Assembly: GCA_044225675.1 (NCBI GenBank)
Contig: JBGAIH010000001.1
Coordinates: 62,001-126,000 of the forward strand
Length of the DNA stretch: 64,000 bases
Origin: JACMQX01 sp044225675
Lineage (GTDB): Bacteria > Pseudomonadota > Gammaproteobacteria > Burkholderiales > Burkholderiaceae_C
Reading direction: 5' to 3'
Shown: one piece after another, positions 18,291 through 26,339 of the stretch
Layout of the letters: each line of letters starts with the position of its first letter
Position numbering within the stretch: the stretch's first letter is position 1
The notes under the pieces: generated by a model
What the model saw: the letters and a program-made list of their open reading frames with translations, nothing else
The model's database searches: none
Told to the model about the DNA's origin: nothing
Made by a program: the position numbers and the translations under genes

Positions 18291-18977
18291 TCACACTGCG
18301 GCCGGCGGCAGAAAGCGCGCGGGGATCGCCTCGTGGAACGGATAGAACTGCAGGTAGGGCTGGGCTTCCCTGAGGACGCGGGCGACCGAAGGCCGCGCCA
18401 GCAGGCGCTCGAACCAGGCGGCCAGCAGCGGATGCGTCGGCGGCAGCGGCACGAGCGTGAAGGCGTAGAAGAGGGCCGGCGCGGCCCCGCAGTCGGCCAT
18501 GCTGAAGTCCGCGCCGGATGCCCACACGCGGCCCGCCAGCCGCTGCTCCAGCAGACCGTAGGCCATCGCCAGCGTGTCGCGCGCCTTGCTCACGGCCAGC
18601 GGGTCGCGGTCGGCTTCGGCCCGCAGCCGGTCGGCCACGATCGCCTGCATCGGCATCATCACGTACAGGTCGAGCAGCCGCTCCATCAGGCGCGTCTCGA
18701 GCGCGGCAGCGGGCGCGGCCGGCAGCAGGGTCTGCGCGGCCGGGGCGTGGTGCTGCACCAGGTGTTCGATGATGATGGTGGTCTCGGGCACGACCTGCCC
18801 CTTGTCGATCAGCAGCGGCATCTTGCCGGTGGGCCACAGCGCCAGAAAGCGCGCGCGTTCGTCGGGATCGCCCAGGTTCAGGAGGCAGGGCTCGAAGGGG
18901 ACGCCCAGCTCGTACAGCGCGATCAGCACCTTGTGGCAGGAGGACGACAGGGGATGGTAGTGAAGCTGCAGGGTCAT
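18291..18977 (-). CDS. Glutathione S-transferase family protein
   Basis: A 228-aa cytosolic GST-fold protein. Residues 1-80 form the thioredoxin-like domain with the early active-site segment PLSSSCHK and the cis-Pro/glutathione-binding GKMPLLIDKGQVVPETTIIIEHL; residues about 90-225 are the helical domain. Substrate is unknown; it could act in detoxification or in a specific glutathione-dependent step. The gene lies upstream of, but not overlapping, the phosphatase gene order on the same strand and its stop faces the TPR gene. Confidence 0.85.
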   Translation of the reverse strand: MTLQLHYHPLSSSCHKVLIALYELGVPFEPCLLNLGDPDERARFLALWPTGKMPLLIDKGQVVPETTIIIEHLVQHHAPAAQTLLPAAPAAALETRLMERLLDLYVMMPMQAIVADRLRAEADRDPLAVSKARDTLAMAYGLLEQRLAGRVWASGADFSMADCGAAPALFYAFTLVPLPPTHPLLAAWFERLLARPSVARVLREAQPYLQFYPFHEAIPARFLPPAAV

Positions 18978-19032
18978 AGTGGATCTGGAAGGATGCGTGA
19001 AGGGGCGTTGAAGCGGGGGCGGTGGCCGCTGG

Positions 19033-19101
19033 ATCAGACCGTTGCGTGGCGGGAGATCAGGCCGTCGCGTGGCGCGGGATCAGACCGTCGCGTGGCGCCG
19101 G
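19033..19101. repeat. Three tandem 23-bp repeats at the phosphatase 3' end
   Basis: Three consecutive 23-bp copies (19033-19055, 19056-19078, 19079-19101) share the core ATCAGACCGTCGCGTGGCG with a few changes; copy 2 has G for A in ATCAGGCC. The rightmost copy includes the stop codon and last codons of the minus-strand phosphatase gene. The unit is not a multiple of three and most of the array lies beyond the stop codon. Confidence 0.85.
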
Positions 19102-19556
19102 AGCAGCCCTTCGATGCCGTCTTCCACCAGGTCGATGACGCGCTCGAAATCCTCGCGGCCGCCGTAGTAAGGGTCGGGCACCACGGTCTCGGTGCGGGTG
19201 AGGAAGAACTCCGCCAGCCGCCGCACCTTGTGGCGGTGCTGCGCCGGGCTCATCTCTTCGGCCAGCGCCTGGTTGTCCCAGTCCATGGTGAGAATCAGGT
19301 CGAAGCGTTCGTAGTCCTCTTCGCGGATCTGTCGCGCCCGCAGGGCCGACAGGTCGTAGCCACGCGACCGGGCGTGCCGCTGGGTGCGCTCGTCCGGTGG
19401 TGAGCCGGGGTGGTAGTTGTGGGTGCCGGCCGAGTCGATGTGGAAGCGACTGGCCAGACCCAGCGCTTCCACCCGGTGGCGCATGACACCCTCGGCCGTG
19501 GGGCTGCGGCAGATGTTGCCCATGCAGACGAAAAGGATGCGGACGGGCTGGCTCAT
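19080..19556 (-). CDS. Low-molecular-weight protein-tyrosine phosphatase
   Basis: A 158-aa cytosolic LMW-PTPase. The P-loop CxxxxxRS is C11-MGNIC-R17-S18 and the general acid is D128 in PDPYYGG; length and motif order are those of the family. Family roles range from control of exopolysaccharide export to arsenate reduction; the absence of a tyrosine kinase or capsule genes here leaves the substrate unknown. The last codons are duplicated beyond the stop as 23-bp repeats. Confidence 0.92.
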   Translation of the reverse strand: MSQPVRILFVCMGNICRSPTAEGVMRHRVEALGLASRFHIDSAGTHNYHPGSPPDERTQRHARSRGYDLSALRARQIREEDYERFDLILTMDWDNQALAEEMSPAQHRHKVRRLAEFFLTRTETVVPDPYYGGREDFERVIDLVEDGIEGLLRRHATV

Positions 19557-19667
19557 GTCGGCTCGGTGCGTGAAGGTCTGCCGCGCCGGGGCGGCGCAGT
19601 CTGGCGTCGATTATGGCGTCGGCGCCCCCAGGGCCGCAGCGCTGCCCGCCTCAGGCGTCAGGCGTAA

Positions 19668-19692
19668 GGCCTCAGGCCTCAGGCCTCAGGCC
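19668..19692. repeat. 7-bp tandem repeat across the metallo-hydrolase stop codon
   Basis: Three copies of GGCCTCA (19668-19688) plus a partial GGCC, preceded by related degenerate units back to 19651. The third copy contains the stop codon of the minus-strand beta-CASP gene at 19686-19688. This is a possible slippage site that could alter the C-terminus. Confidence 0.75.
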
Positions 19693-21044
19693 AGTTCCAC
19701 CGTCTCGGTGTAGTAGGGCATGTGGCAGTTCCAGTGCAGCGCGCGCTCGATGCGCTGGCGCAGGGCGTCGGCCGAGGCCGGCTCGCCATGGGTGATGAAG
19801 GTCGTGCGGGGCTGAACCTTGAAGCCGCGCAGCCAGGCCTCGATCTCGGCGGCGTCGGCATGCGCGGACAGCGGCCCGAGCGAGGCCACTTCGGCGCGGA
19901 TCCGCACGTCCTCGCCATGGATGCGCACGGTGCGCGCTCCGCCCACGATCGACGCGCCGCGCGTGCCGCCCGCCTGGTAGCCGGCAAACAGCAGCGTGTT
20001 GCGATGGTCGGGTGCGAACGCCTTGATGTGATGCACCACCCGACCGCCCGTGGCCATGCCGCTGGCCGAGATGATGATCATCGGGCCGTGCCGGCTGTTG
20101 AGCCGCTGCGACTCGGCCACGCTCTCGACGATATGGGCCGCATGCGTCATGGCCTTGCATTCGGCGGCCGACAGGCGCAGCTCGTCGCGATGCCGTTCGT
20201 AGGCCTGCGTGGCCGCGCTGGCCATCGGGCTGTTGAGGTAGATCGGCAGGTGCGGAATCTCGCCCTTGCTGGCCAGCAGGTGCAGCGCATACAGCAGGCT
20301 CTGCGTGCGGCCCACCGCAAAGGCCGGGATCAGCACCACGCCGCCACGCGCGCTGGTGCGGCGGATCACGTCGCCCAGCTGGGCGAGCGCATCGGTGCTC
20401 TCGTGCAGGCGGTCGCCGTAGGTCGACTCCACCACCAGGTAGTCGGCGCCATCCATCTGTGCCGGGGGCTTGAGCACGAGGTCGTGCGGCCGGCCGATGT
20501 CGCCCGAGAACAGGATGCTGCGCCGGCCGTTGTCGATCGTCACGAACGACGATCCCGGCATGTGGCCCGAGGGCCGCAGCGATGCGGTGAGCCCCGCCGC
20601 CGGCGACCACTCCTTGCCGTAGGGCATGGGCGAGAACAGCCGCAGGCAGCGCTCGGCGTCGGCCTGCGTGAACAGCGGCCGCGCCGGCGCGTGGCGGGAG
20701 AAGCCGTGGCGGTTGGCGTACTCGGCCTCCTCCTCCATCAGCCAGCCGCAGTCCGGCAGCAGGATGCGGCACAGGTCGTAGGTGGCCTGCGTGCAGTACA
20801 CCTTGCCGGCAAAGCCTTCCCGGGCCAGCAGCGGCAGGTAGCCGGAATGGTCGATGTGCGCGTGGGTGAGGATGACGGCACCCACCGAGGCCGGTGCCAC
20901 CGGCGGCGGCTCCCAGTTGCGAAGCCTGAGCTGCTTGTAGCCCTGGAACAGCCCGCAATCGACGAGCACCGACGCGTCGCCCTCGCGCACGAGGTACTTG
21001 GAGCCGGTGACGGTGTCGGTTGCGCCGAGAAACTGGATCTTCAT
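19686..21044 (-). CDS. Beta-CASP metallo-beta-lactamase fold hydrolase
   Basis: A 452-aa metallo-hydrolase of the beta-CASP/RNase J-CPSF type, predicted to act on nucleic acid. The zinc motif HxHxDH is H61-A-H63-I-D65-H66; later ligands appear in PSGHMPGSS and in FSGDIGRP. The beta-CASP insertion follows with the AFAVGRTQ segment, and near the end are SASGMATGGR, PLSAHAD and the terminal THGEP. The order and length match the bacterial YsiB/RNA-specificity-factor-like group. The next gene upstream on the same strand is a thymidine phosphorylase-family gene, a recurrent pairing in proteobacteria that hints at nucleotide or RNA salvage. Confidence 0.9.
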   Translation of the reverse strand: MKIQFLGATDTVTGSKYLVREGDASVLVDCGLFQGYKQLRLRNWEPPPVAPASVGAVILTHAHIDHSGYLPLLAREGFAGKVYCTQATYDLCRILLPDCGWLMEEEAEYANRHGFSRHAPARPLFTQADAERCLRLFSPMPYGKEWSPAAGLTASLRPSGHMPGSSFVTIDNGRRSILFSGDIGRPHDLVLKPPAQMDGADYLVVESTYGDRLHESTDALAQLGDVIRRTSARGGVVLIPAFAVGRTQSLLYALHLLASKGEIPHLPIYLNSPMASAATQAYERHRDELRLSAAECKAMTHAAHIVESVAESQRLNSRHGPMIIISASGMATGGRVVHHIKAFAPDHRNTLLFAGYQAGGTRGASIVGGARTVRIHGEDVRIRAEVASLGPLSAHADAAEIEAWLRGFKVQPRTTFITHGEPASADALRQRIERALHWNCHMPYYTETVELA

Positions 21045-21113
21045 GGTGGGTTGGCCTTTTTCCTGATCTGAGCCGAGTCTGCAGCGCGCGCGGTCTCGCG
21101 CGCTTGACCTGGG

Positions 21114-22865
21114 TCAACCGGCGCCTGGCGGCATGCCCCGACCCGTCGGGGGCGTGGCCTCCCTGGCGATCTGCACGGCCGGTGCCTGCCGGTCCGCGTC
21201 GTCCAGTGCGCTCGCCAGTTCACCGGGCGAGTCGGCATGCACGGTGAACAAAGGCTGGCCCGCCTCGACCGCGTCGCCCGCACCCACATGGAGAAGAAGC
21301 CCCGCCAAGGGGGTGAGGGGCGCACCCGCCAGACGCGCGATGCGCGCAATGGCGCGGTTGTCGAAGCCGGTGACCTGCCCGGCATAGGGTGCCGTCACTG
21401 GGGCCTGCCAGCGCGCGACCGGCGGCTCGCGCGGGCCGCCCGGTGCACCCTGCGCCTCGCAGATGTCCTGGAACTTGCGCCAGGCGCGGCCGTCGTCCAG
21501 CACGGTCTCGGCCATCGCCCGGCCCGTGCCGCGAGGCGCCGCGCCGGCCAGCTCCAGCAACTCGCCCGCCAGATGCAGGCTGCGCGCACGCAGATCGGCC
21601 GGCGCCTGCGGGTCGCAGCGCAGCACGGCCAGCACGTCTCGTGCTTCCAGCGCAGGCCCGATGCCCCGGCCCACCGGCGCCAGACCGTTGCTGCGCACCA
21701 CGCGCAGGACCAGACCGAGGGCCGTCGCCGCCGCTTCGAGCAGACCCTGCAGCGTGTCGGCCGCGAGCGCATCGCGTACCTTGGCCGTCGGCCCGAGCGG
21801 CATGTCGATCAGCACATGGGTCGCGCCTGCGGCCGCCTTTTTCGAGAGGATGGACGCCACCATCTGGCCTCGGCTGTCCAGCGCCAGCGGCCGCGCCACG
21901 CGGATCAGGACGTCATCGGCCGGGCTCAGCCGCACGGCACCGCCCCAGGCGATGCAGGCGCCGGTGCGTTCGACCGCGCGTCGCAAGGCGGGCAGGCTCA
22001 GGTCCACCGGCGCGAGCGTCTCCATCGCGTCGGCGGTGCCGGCCGGCGAGGTGATCGCGCGCGACGAGGTCTTGGGAATGCGCAGCCCGCATGCCGCGAT
22101 GATGGGCACGACGATCAGCGTCGTGCGATTGCCCGGCAGCCCGCCTACGCAGTGCTTGTCCATGACGAGGCCGCCGCCCCAGTCGAGCCGGTCGCCGACG
22201 TTCGCCATCGCGCGCGCCAGGCCGACGGTCTCTGCGGTGTCGAGGTGATCGCCAGCGCAGGCCGTCACGAACGACGCCAGCTCCAGCGGCGAGTAGCGGC
22301 CCGCCGCCACGTCGGCCACGATGGCCTGCAGCGCGGCCGGCTCGTAGCGCTGGCCGTGGAGCTTGGCGCGCGTGTGCGCCGTGGAGCTGAGTGCAGCGGC
22401 GTGGCGCACCGTGGCTTCGATGGGAGCTTCGCCAGCGCCTGCGGACGTGCCGGGGTCTGCGCTCGCCAGCGCCACCGGTGACGACGCCGCTGCGGCAGCA
22501 GGCATCGGCATCGGCGCCTGCATCGGCATCGAGGTCAGCGTCGAAGCCTGCATCGAAGTCTCCAGGCCCGACGGCTCCAAGGCCGTGAGGGACAGCCACG
22601 CCGCTTCCGATACGGCGGGCTCCAGGCCCGGCGACACGCCAGCCTCCACGATGCTCAGCGTCGCGCGGACGGTGCGTCCGTTCGCCGCCAGCTCGACCCG
22701 CTGGCCCGCGTGAAAGCCTTGAGCGGCCAGCACAGGACTGCGTCGTGGCAGGTAGAGCACCGGCTCCGGGCCGCTGTCGATGCCCGCGCGCTGAAGGCGC
22801 AAAGGTGTCGCCACGCCAGGTGGGGCCTGCCGATGTGGCGTGGAGGAGGGGGGCTGGCCGGTCAT
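21114..22865 (-). CDS. Thymidine phosphorylase family protein
   Basis: A 583-aa protein of the pyrimidine-nucleoside/AMP phosphorylase family, which splits a nucleoside or nucleotide with phosphate. Residues 20-85 are an N-terminal beta domain typical of the longer AMP phosphorylase-like members; the helical and alpha/beta core carries VMDKHCVGGLPGNRTTL (phosphate binding), TSSRAITSPAGTADAMETL and SKKAAAGATH. Residues about 100-155 are an extra Met/Pro/Ala-rich stretch with MPMQAPMPMP that looks like a low-complexity insertion. The upstream neighbour is divergent DUF2779; downstream is the beta-CASP hydrolase. Substrate (thymidine or a nucleotide) cannot be settled from sequence. Confidence 0.85.
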   Translation of the reverse strand: MTGQPPSSTPHRQAPPGVATPLRLQRAGIDSGPEPVLYLPRRSPVLAAQGFHAGQRVELAANGRTVRATLSIVEAGVSPGLEPAVSEAAWLSLTALEPSGLETSMQASTLTSMPMQAPMPMPAAAAASSPVALASADPGTSAGAGEAPIEATVRHAAALSSTAHTRAKLHGQRYEPAALQAIVADVAAGRYSPLELASFVTACAGDHLDTAETVGLARAMANVGDRLDWGGGLVMDKHCVGGLPGNRTTLIVVPIIAACGLRIPKTSSRAITSPAGTADAMETLAPVDLSLPALRRAVERTGACIAWGGAVRLSPADDVLIRVARPLALDSRGQMVASILSKKAAAGATHVLIDMPLGPTAKVRDALAADTLQGLLEAAATALGLVLRVVRSNGLAPVGRGIGPALEARDVLAVLRCDPQAPADLRARSLHLAGELLELAGAAPRGTGRAMAETVLDDGRAWRKFQDICEAQGAPGGPREPPVARWQAPVTAPYAGQVTGFDNRAIARIARLAGAPLTPLAGLLLHVGAGDAVEAGQPLFTVHADSPGELASALDDADRQAPAVQIAREATPPTGRGMPPGAG

Positions 22866-23003
22866 GAGGTCTCTTCGCTGCTCTGCATTCTGACAGTCGC
22901 GCGAGCCTGTTTATTCATTACCATGGGTACGGTGCATGCCGATGCTTTTGAGGCCGGGCCGCGTTGCCGCCCGGCATGTGTTCTTTCTTCAGGTGGTGCT
23001 CGC

Positions 23004-24671
23004 GTGTTGCTGTCCAAATCCAAGCTCATGGCCTGGCGCCAGTGCCCCAAGCGGCTCTGGCTGGAGGTGCATCGGCCGGCGCTGCGCGAGGACTCGGCAA
23101 TGGCCCGTGCCGCATTCGAGGCTGGCCATGCGGTGGGCGCGGTGGCGCGCCGGCTCTACGATCCGCAGGGGCGGGGCCGCACCGTGGACGTCAGCGCGCT
23201 GGGCGTGCCTGCTGCGCTTGAGGCCACCCCGCTGCTGCTGCACGAGGCCCGGCCCGTCTTCGAGGCAGGCTTTGCGGCGGAGGGCTCGCTGGTGTTCGCG
23301 GACGTGCTGCTGCCGGTGGAGGAGGGGCAGACGTTCAGACGAGGAACAGCGGACAGTCAATCAGCTGACGTACAGCAGGCGGAAGTACAGCAAGCGGAAG
23401 TTCAGCAGACGGGCGGGCGCGCAAGGGACCCGCATGGCAAGACCGAGCCTCGCGCCTGGCGCCTGGTGGAGGTGAAGTCATCGACCACGGTGCAGGACCA
23501 TCAGCGGGATGACGTCGCCGTGCAGGCCATGGTGCTGTGCCGCGCGGGCCTGCCTCTGGCCTCGGTCGCCCTGGCCCGGATCGACGGCGCCTGGGTGTAC
23601 CCGGGCGGCGGCGATTACCGGGGCCTGCTGGTCGAGGAGGACGTGAGCGGCGAAGCCTTCGCGCGGCATGACGAGGCGCTCGACTGGGTGCGCCAGGCGC
23701 AGGCCGTGGCGGCGCTGCCTGACGCCCCCGCACGCCGCACCGGCCGCCACTGCAGCGAGCCCCATGCGTGTGGCTTCATGGCGCATTGCGCGGCGCAGGA
23801 GCCGCAGACGGAGTTTCCGCTGGCCTGGCTGCCGCGCGTGCAGTCCGCTGAACTGCGCGCCTGGATGGAGCAGCGGTCGGCCGAGGCCGCAGAAGGCACG
23901 CCGGCTGCGGACCTGCGCGACGTGCCCGATGCACTGCTCAACGATCTGCAGCTGCGGGTCAAGCGCCACACCGTTGCAGGCACGGCGTACTTCGACGCAC
24001 CGGCGGCACGCGCGGCCCTGGCGGCTCACCCGCTGCCTGCGCTCTTCCTCGACTTCGAGACCGTGCAGTTTGCCGTGCCGGTGTGGCCGGGCACGCGCCC
24101 GTATCAGCAGATCCCGTTCCAGTTCAGCCTCCACCATCTGGCGCAGAACGGCACGCTCGTGCATGAGGACTTCCTGGACCTCGGCGGCGACGATCCGTCG
24201 CGCGCGTTCGCGCTGGCGCTGGTGCGTGCCTGCAGCGGCGACGGCTCGCCCGCCGTGCCCGAGCGGGCGACCGGCCCGGTCTTCGTCTACAACGCCGCCT
24301 TCGAGCGCGGCCGCATCCGCGAGCTGGCGCAGCGCTGGGCCGACCTGGCGGCGCCGCTCGATGCGCTCGCCGCGCGCCTGGTCGACCTGCTGCCCGTGGT
24401 GCGGCAGCACTACTACCACCCGTCCCAGCAGGGCAGCTGGAGCATCAAGAAGGTGCTGCCAGCCATTTGCCCTGATCTCGACTATGCGCGGCTGGACGGC
24501 GTGCAGGATGGCAGCATGGCCATGGACGCCTTCAAGGAAGCGATCGCACCCGGCACAACTCCCGCCCGGCGCGCCGAGATCGCGCAGCAGCTCACGGCCT
24601 ACTGCAGGCTGGACACACTGGCCATGGTGCGTCTGTGGGCGTTTCTCTCCGGCCGGCAGGAGGGCGCATGA
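23004..24671 (+). CDS. DUF2779 domain protein, Cas4-like N-terminus
   Basis: A 555-aa protein whose C-terminal half is DUF2779 and whose N-terminal half resembles PD-(D/E)XK/Cas4-type nucleases (LVEVKSST near residue 155, with CSEPHACGFMAHC cysteines near 250). The C-terminal domain begins with FLDFETVQF, the DxE signature of a DEDD exonuclease-like fold, and later has VYNAAFERGRI and a C-terminal YCRLDTLAMV. Start choice is uncertain: GTG at 23004 has AGGTGG 7 bases upstream and fits the family start LLSKSKLMAW, while the frame stays open to 22710. A three-unit VQQAE repeat is inserted at about residues 123-137. The stop overlaps the next start (ATGA). Biological role unknown, possibly DNA processing. 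Confidence 0.72.
   Translation: MLLSKSKLMAWRQCPKRLWLEVHRPALREDSAMARAAFEAGHAVGAVARRLYDPQGRGRTVDVSALGVPAALEATPLLLHEARPVFEAGFAAEGSLVFADVLLPVEEGQTFRRGTADSQSADVQQAEVQQAEVQQTGGRARDPHGKTEPRAWRLVEVKSSTTVQDHQRDDVAVQAMVLCRAGLPLASVALARIDGAWVYPGGGDYRGLLVEEDVSGEAFARHDEALDWVRQAQAVAALPDAPARRTGRHCSEPHACGFMAHCAAQEPQTEFPLAWLPRVQSAELRAWMEQRSAEAAEGTPAADLRDVPDALLNDLQLRVKRHTVAGTAYFDAPAARAALAAHPLPALFLDFETVQFAVPVWPGTRPYQQIPFQFSLHHLAQNGTLVHEDFLDLGGDDPSRAFALALVRACSGDGSPAVPERATGPVFVYNAAFERGRIRELAQRWADLAAPLDALAARLVDLLPVVRQHYYHPSQQGSWSIKKVLPAICPDLDYARLDGVQDGSMAMDAFKEAIAPGTTPARRAEIAQQLTAYCRLDTLAMVRLWAFLSGRQEGA
23370..23414 (+). repeat. In-frame 15-bp tandem repeat in the DUF2779 gene
   Basis: Three 15-bp units (23370, 23385, 23400) encode VQQAE, VQQAE and VQQTG. 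The unit length keeps frame, so copy-number change would lengthen a hydrophilic linker without disrupting the protein. Confidence 0.8.
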
Positions 24672-25369
24672 GCGCTGCAATGTCCACGCATTCACTGCTG
24701 ACCACGCTGCTGGTCGGCGCTTTGGTGGCCTGGCGCATCCACGCCCGCTTTCGGCGGATGATCGGCGTGCAGAAGCTCTCGCCCTGGCGCCTGCGCATCA
24801 CGCTCACGCTGTTTCCGGCCTTGCTGCTCCTGCTGGCGTGGACCTCGCGCGGCCATCCCTGGCGCATCGCGGGGCTGGCCTGCGCGGTGGCTGCGGGCCT
24901 GGCGCTGGCGGTCTGGGGCCTGCGCCGCACCACGTTCGAGGTGACGCCGGGTCGCCTTCAGTACACGCCGCATGGGCGCCTCGGCCTGCTGCTGTCGCTG
25001 CTGTTCGTGGCGCGCATCGTCTGGCGCGGTGTCGAGGTGTACTGGCTGTCGCCAGGTCTGCCGCATGGCCTCGATGATTTCGGCCGCAGTCCGCTCACCC
25101 TCGCGGTGTTTGGCCTGCTCGCGGGCTACCAGATCGGCTATGCGCTCGGTCTGGCACGATGGCGCCGGCGCGTGCTGCGGCGCCGGCAGGCCCAAGCGCA
25201 GGAGACGGGCGAGGGCGGCGTGGCGGGAGCAGAGCGCAGCCAGGGCGGTGGCGAAGGCCAGGGTGAAAAGGGTGACAGCATGAAGGGCGACACCGGCAAT
25301 GCCGAGCGTGGTGGAGGTGGGGGAGGTGAGGGAGGTGAGGGAGGTGGCGATGCGCCTTCGTCACATTGA
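24668..25369 (+). CDS. Small membrane protein, CcdC/DUF1453-like
   Basis: A 233-aa integral membrane protein with about four or five helices in the first 170 residues and a Gly/Glu-rich hydrophilic tail from about residue 180. The pattern GLALAVWGLRRTTFEVTPG with a later LFVARIVWRGVEVY resembles CcdC/DUF1453 proteins, a match I hold only moderately. Its ATG overlaps the stop of the DUF2779 gene (ATGA), so translation is coupled and a joint function is likely. The tail coding sequence is repeat-rich (GGAGGT units) and its last 20 bases overlap the start of the LysR gene, so the tail may be a by-product of the repeats. Confidence 0.6.
   Translation: MSAAMSTHSLLTTLLVGALVAWRIHARFRRMIGVQKLSPWRLRITLTLFPALLLLLAWTSRGHPWRIAGLACAVAAGLALAVWGLRRTTFEVTPGRLQYTPHGRLGLLLSLLFVARIVWRGVEVYWLSPGLPHGLDDFGRSPLTLAVFGLLAGYQIGYALGLARWRRRVLRRRQAQAQETGEGGVAGAERSQGGGEGQGEKGDSMKGDTGNAERGGGGGGEGGEGGGDAPSSH
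25313..25348 (+). repeat. 9-bp tandem repeats carrying Shine-Dalgarno cores
   Basis: Four tandem 9-bp units of the form GGAGGTGRG (25313, 25322, 25331, 25340) end 1 base before the LysR ATG at 25350. Each unit holds a perfect GGAGGT; the last is 4 bases from the ATG. The repeats also encode the Gly/Glu-rich tail of the upstream membrane protein. Confidence 0.8.
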
Positions 25370-26252
25370 GGTATTCAACGCGATCATGCTCACGGGCAGC
25401 GTCAGTGCGGCGGCGCGCCTGATCAACGTGACCCAGCCGGCGGTCAGCCGCGTTCTGCAGCATGCGGAGATCCAGCTCGGCTTCGCGCTGTTCCAGCGCG
25501 TCAAGGGGCGCCTGGAGCCCACCGAGGAGGCACAGACGCTGTATCCGTACATCGAGCGCCTGTTCGCGCAGCTGGACGAAGTGCAGCGCCTGGCGGCCAG
25601 CCTGCGCGCCGATGCCGGGCGCCACAAGGGCCTGCACGTGCTCACCGTGCTGGCGTTCAGCCATGAGGTTCTGCCGCGCGCGCTGCGCCTGTTCCGCGAA
25701 CGGCATCCCCAGGTGCCGGTGACGGTGCAGGCGCTGCATTCGCCGCAGATCGTCAGCGCGCTGGCGCTGCAGGAGGCCGACATCGGCTACCTTTTCAGCG
25801 CGATGAGCCACACCGCGCTGGTCCAGGAGCATCTGGCCGACCGGCGCATGATGTGCGTCGCGCCCAAGGGGCTGCTCAAGCCGCGCCAGTTGCGCGACGG
25901 GAGCATCGGCCTGGCGGAGCTGGCGCGGCTGCCGCTGATCGGCCTGGACGTGAGCGATCCGCTGGGCACGACCTTGAGCCAGGTGTTCCGCGAAGCCGGC
26001 ATCGGCCTGGCGCCTCTGGTGACGGTGCAGACCTACCACGCGGCGCTGGCGATGGCCCACCATGGCCTGGGTGCAGCGCTGCTCGACAGCTGCACCACGG
26101 CGTCGGCCGATCAGGCGCGGGTTGACGTGCTCGCGCTGGAGCCCGTGATTCCGGTACGCGTCACGGCCATCCGGCCCGCGCGGCGGCCCCATTCGCAGAT
26201 CACCCGCGCCATGACGCGCTGCGTGCAGGCGGCGCTGGCGGAAATTGCCTGA
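25350..26252 (+). CDS. LysR-type transcriptional regulator
   Basis: A 300-aa LysR regulator: N-terminal winged helix (residues about 2-60, LRHIEVFNAIMLTGSVSAAARL, VTQPAVSRVLQHAE) and a C-terminal effector-binding domain from about residue 90. The start at 25350 follows the repeated GGAGGT sites; the longer frame upstream (25299) is repeat-derived. The neighbour downstream is a convergent TctC gene, so the usual divergent target is absent; possible targets are the preceding genes or remote ones. The effector is unknown. Confidence 0.9.
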   Translation: MRLRHIEVFNAIMLTGSVSAAARLINVTQPAVSRVLQHAEIQLGFALFQRVKGRLEPTEEAQTLYPYIERLFAQLDEVQRLAASLRADAGRHKGLHVLTVLAFSHEVLPRALRLFRERHPQVPVTVQALHSPQIVSALALQEADIGYLFSAMSHTALVQEHLADRRMMCVAPKGLLKPRQLRDGSIGLAELARLPLIGLDVSDPLGTTLSQVFREAGIGLAPLVTVQTYHAALAMAHHGLGAALLDSCTTASADQARVDVLALEPVIPVRVTAIRPARRPHSQITRAMTRCVQAALAEIA

Positions 26253-26253
26253 G

Positions 26254-26334
26254 CATGACGGCCATGACGGCCATCACGGCCATCACGGCCATCACGGCCA
26301 TCACGGCCATCACGGCCATCACGGCCATCACGGG
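26254..26334. repeat. Nine 9-bp tandem repeats (CATSACGGC) between convergent genes
   Basis: Nine perfect-length 9-bp units run from 26254 to 26334: two CATGACGGC, six CATCACGGC and a last CATCACGGG. The array starts one base after the LysR stop codon and ends 5 bases before the TctC stop codon on the other strand. It contains no stop codons in some frames, and on the plus strand reads as His-Asp-Gly then His-His-Gly. Function unknown; a typical slippage-prone minisatellite. Confidence 0.95.
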
Positions 26335-26339
26335 CCGCG

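Noticed and set aside
26254..26334. A CRISPR-like array
   Set aside because: Units are only 9 bp with no spacers, so it is a plain tandem repeat.
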